15,028 nt of DNA, taken from positions 4,612-19,639 of the forward strand of contig DHWK01000047.1 of the NCBI GenBank assembly GCA_002413145.1, written 5' to 3'. Each line of letters opens with the position of its first letter. Within the stretch, counting starts at the first letter, position 1. Positions 13,962-15,028 of this stretch are shown here, one piece after another. The notes under the pieces were generated by a model. The model was given only the letters and a program-made list of their open reading frames with translations. It was not told the DNA's origin and searched no databases. Source of the stretch: a bacterium UBP12_UBA5184. Its GTDB lineage: Bacteria; Vulcanimicrobiota; Vulcanimicrobiia; Vulcanimicrobiales; Vulcanimicrobiaceae. The position numbers were made by a program, and so were the translations under genes.

Positions 13962-14907
13962 GTCGATCGGACTGGGCGTCGTCATCCTCGCCTCCCTCAT
14001 CTTCCCGGCGATCGCACCGCACGCCGAATACGTCCTCGACATTCTGTTCTTGATGCTCCTCTACGGCGCGATGGCGACTAGTTGGAACGTCCTCGGCGGA
14101 TTCACCGGACAAGTCTCGTTCGGACACGCCGCCTTTCTCGGAATCGGAGCCTATGCGACCGCGCTGCTCGTCGCCGCCGGCTGGCCGCTCTGGGCGACCT
14201 TTCCGGCGGGCGGCCTGCTCGCCGCCTTCTACTCGCTCTTGATCGGTCCGCCCGCGTTTCGTCTGCGCGGACCCTACTTCGCGATTGCCACGATCGGCAT
14301 AGGCGAGGCGACGCGTTTGATCGCACTCAATTGGAGTTCGCTGACGGGAGGCGCTTCGGGGGTGACGCTCGGCGCTGCGCCTCCGGCCGTCGTACAGTAT
14401 TACGTCGCGCTCGGACTGTGCGCGGCTTGCGTCGGCGCCGCGGCTTGGATCAAGCGTTCGCGCTTCGGCTACGCGCTAGCCGCCGTCCGTTCTGATTCCG
14501 ATGCGGCCGAGACGCTCGGCGTCAACACGACGATCGCGAAGACGCAGGCGCTGTTCATCTCGGCCTTCATGCTCGGCGTCGCGGGCGGGGCGTACGCGAT
14601 GCATTACCTCTACGTCAGTCCCGATTCGACCTTCGGTTTCTCGACGTCCATCTCGCTCGTCATCATGCCGATCATCGGCGGAATCGGGACGATCTTCGGC
14701 CCGTTGCTCGGAGCGGCGATTTTCACGGCGCTGCGCGAGCAGCTCGAGGCAAACCCGTTTCTGGCCAAGTACAGTCTCGATCTCTCCGTCTTCGGCCTCT
14801 TGTTGTGCGGGATCGTCCTCTTCGAACCACGCGGCCTGCTCGGTATTTTCGAGCGGCTCGTGCGGCGCGGCACCGCGACGACACGAAAAGACTCGGTATC
14901 CGAATGA
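13954..14907 (+). CDS. livM: Branched-chain amino acid-type ABC permease LivM, system 2
   Basis: Second permease half (317 aa). It carries the canonical LivM segment TSWNVLGGFTGQVSFGHAAF followed by LGIGAYATALLV, then RLRGPYFAIATIGIGEATRL, SLTGGASGVTLG, and the ATPase-contact loop VRSDSDAAETLGVNTTIAKT, closing with ISLVIMPIIGGIGTIFGPLL. It is closer to textbook LivM than the system 1 copy. The start is a GTG overlapping the livH2 stop by eight bases, and the stop overlaps livG2 through ATGA, so all three genes are translationally coupled. Confidence 0.95.
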   Translation: MYRSIGLGVVILASLIFPAIAPHAEYVLDILFLMLLYGAMATSWNVLGGFTGQVSFGHAAFLGIGAYATALLVAAGWPLWATFPAGGLLAAFYSLLIGPPAFRLRGPYFAIATIGIGEATRLIALNWSSLTGGASGVTLGAAPPAVVQYYVALGLCAACVGAAAWIKRSRFGYALAAVRSDSDAAETLGVNTTIAKTQALFISAFMLGVAGGAYAMHYLYVSPDSTFGFSTSISLVIMPIIGGIGTIFGPLLGAAIFTALREQLEANPFLAKYSLDLSVFGLLLCGIVLFEPRGLLGIFERLVRRGTATTRKDSVSE

Positions 14908-15028
14908 GCGGTTCCGAAGCGATCCTCACCGGCCGCGGTTTGAGCAAACGTTTCGGCGGCCTCGTCGCCGTTCGCGACGTCGACCTCGCCGTACGCGCGG
15001 GCGAAATCGTCGGCCTGATCGGCCCCAA
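14904..15028 (+). CDS. livG: Branched-chain amino acid-type ABC ATPase LivG, system 2, N-terminal part
   Basis: Only the first 41 codons are in the window. The sequence GRGLSKRFGGLVAVRDVDLA and the beginning of Walker A (EIVGLIGP, cut just before the expected N-G-A-G-K-T) identify a LivG-type ATPase. The ATG overlaps the livM2 stop by four bases (ATGA). A livF2 gene should follow beyond the right edge. Confidence 0.9.
   Translation, partial: MSGSEAILTGRGLSKRFGGLVAVRDVDLAVRAGEIVGLIGP

Overview
The window is 15,028 bases of high-GC, densely packed bacterial DNA. It carries two complete or near-complete ABC uptake systems of the branched-chain amino acid type (HAAT/Liv family), each with its own permeases, plus regulators and exported proteins. 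An HlyD/EmrA-type membrane fusion protein, lipoprotein and Sec/Tat-like signal peptides and periplasmic binding proteins point to a diderm cell envelope. The GC-rich codon use, frequent GTG/TTG starts and the mix of a WYL regulator with tandem Liv clusters would fit an uncultured soil lineage such as Eremiobacterota/WPS-2. That placement is a guess from overall style, not from a marker gene.

Layout. Positions 1-1510 (minus strand): a short operon reading STAS-domain protein, then TetR repressor, then the N-terminal part of an HlyD/EmrA-like efflux adaptor that runs off the left edge. Positions 1552-2968 (plus): a class A beta-lactamase-fold serine hydrolase without a signal peptide, a likely terminator, and a secreted 171-aa protein of unknown function. 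Positions 2969-3377: about 410 bases without a gene, holding a strong intrinsic terminator and a hairpin-rich leader. Positions 3378-7675 (plus): Liv system 1, in the order binding protein, LivH, LivM, LivG, LivF, with overlapping or abutting genes. Its binding-protein gene is broken by an apparent one-base insertion near 3953. Positions 7720-8232 (minus): a His-rich lipoprotein. Positions 8233-8562: an intergenic region with phased repeats, a promoter-like pair and a perfect hairpin. Positions 8563-9543 (minus): a WYL-type regulator, divergent from Liv system 2.

Liv system 2 starts with two dissimilar binding proteins (9708-12321), is interrupted by a convergent haloacid dehalogenase-like gene on the minus strand (12331-13029), and resumes with LivH2, LivM2 and the first 41 codons of LivG2 at the right edge.

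How it works together: binding proteins deliver a solute (amino acid, amide, urea-like or small organic acid; specificity cannot be read here) to LivH/LivM pores driven by LivG/LivF ATPases. System 1 depends on its damaged binding protein, unless the frameshift is a sequencing error or one of the two system 2 binding proteins substitutes. The WYL protein is the best local candidate for controlling system 2. I found no mobile element, CRISPR array, tRNA or rRNA. I did not find a clearly new multi-gene system. The most unusual points are the frameshifted binding protein, the interrupted second cluster with paired binding proteins, the His-rich lipoprotein with phased repeats upstream, and the promoter/hairpin pair beside the WYL gene.
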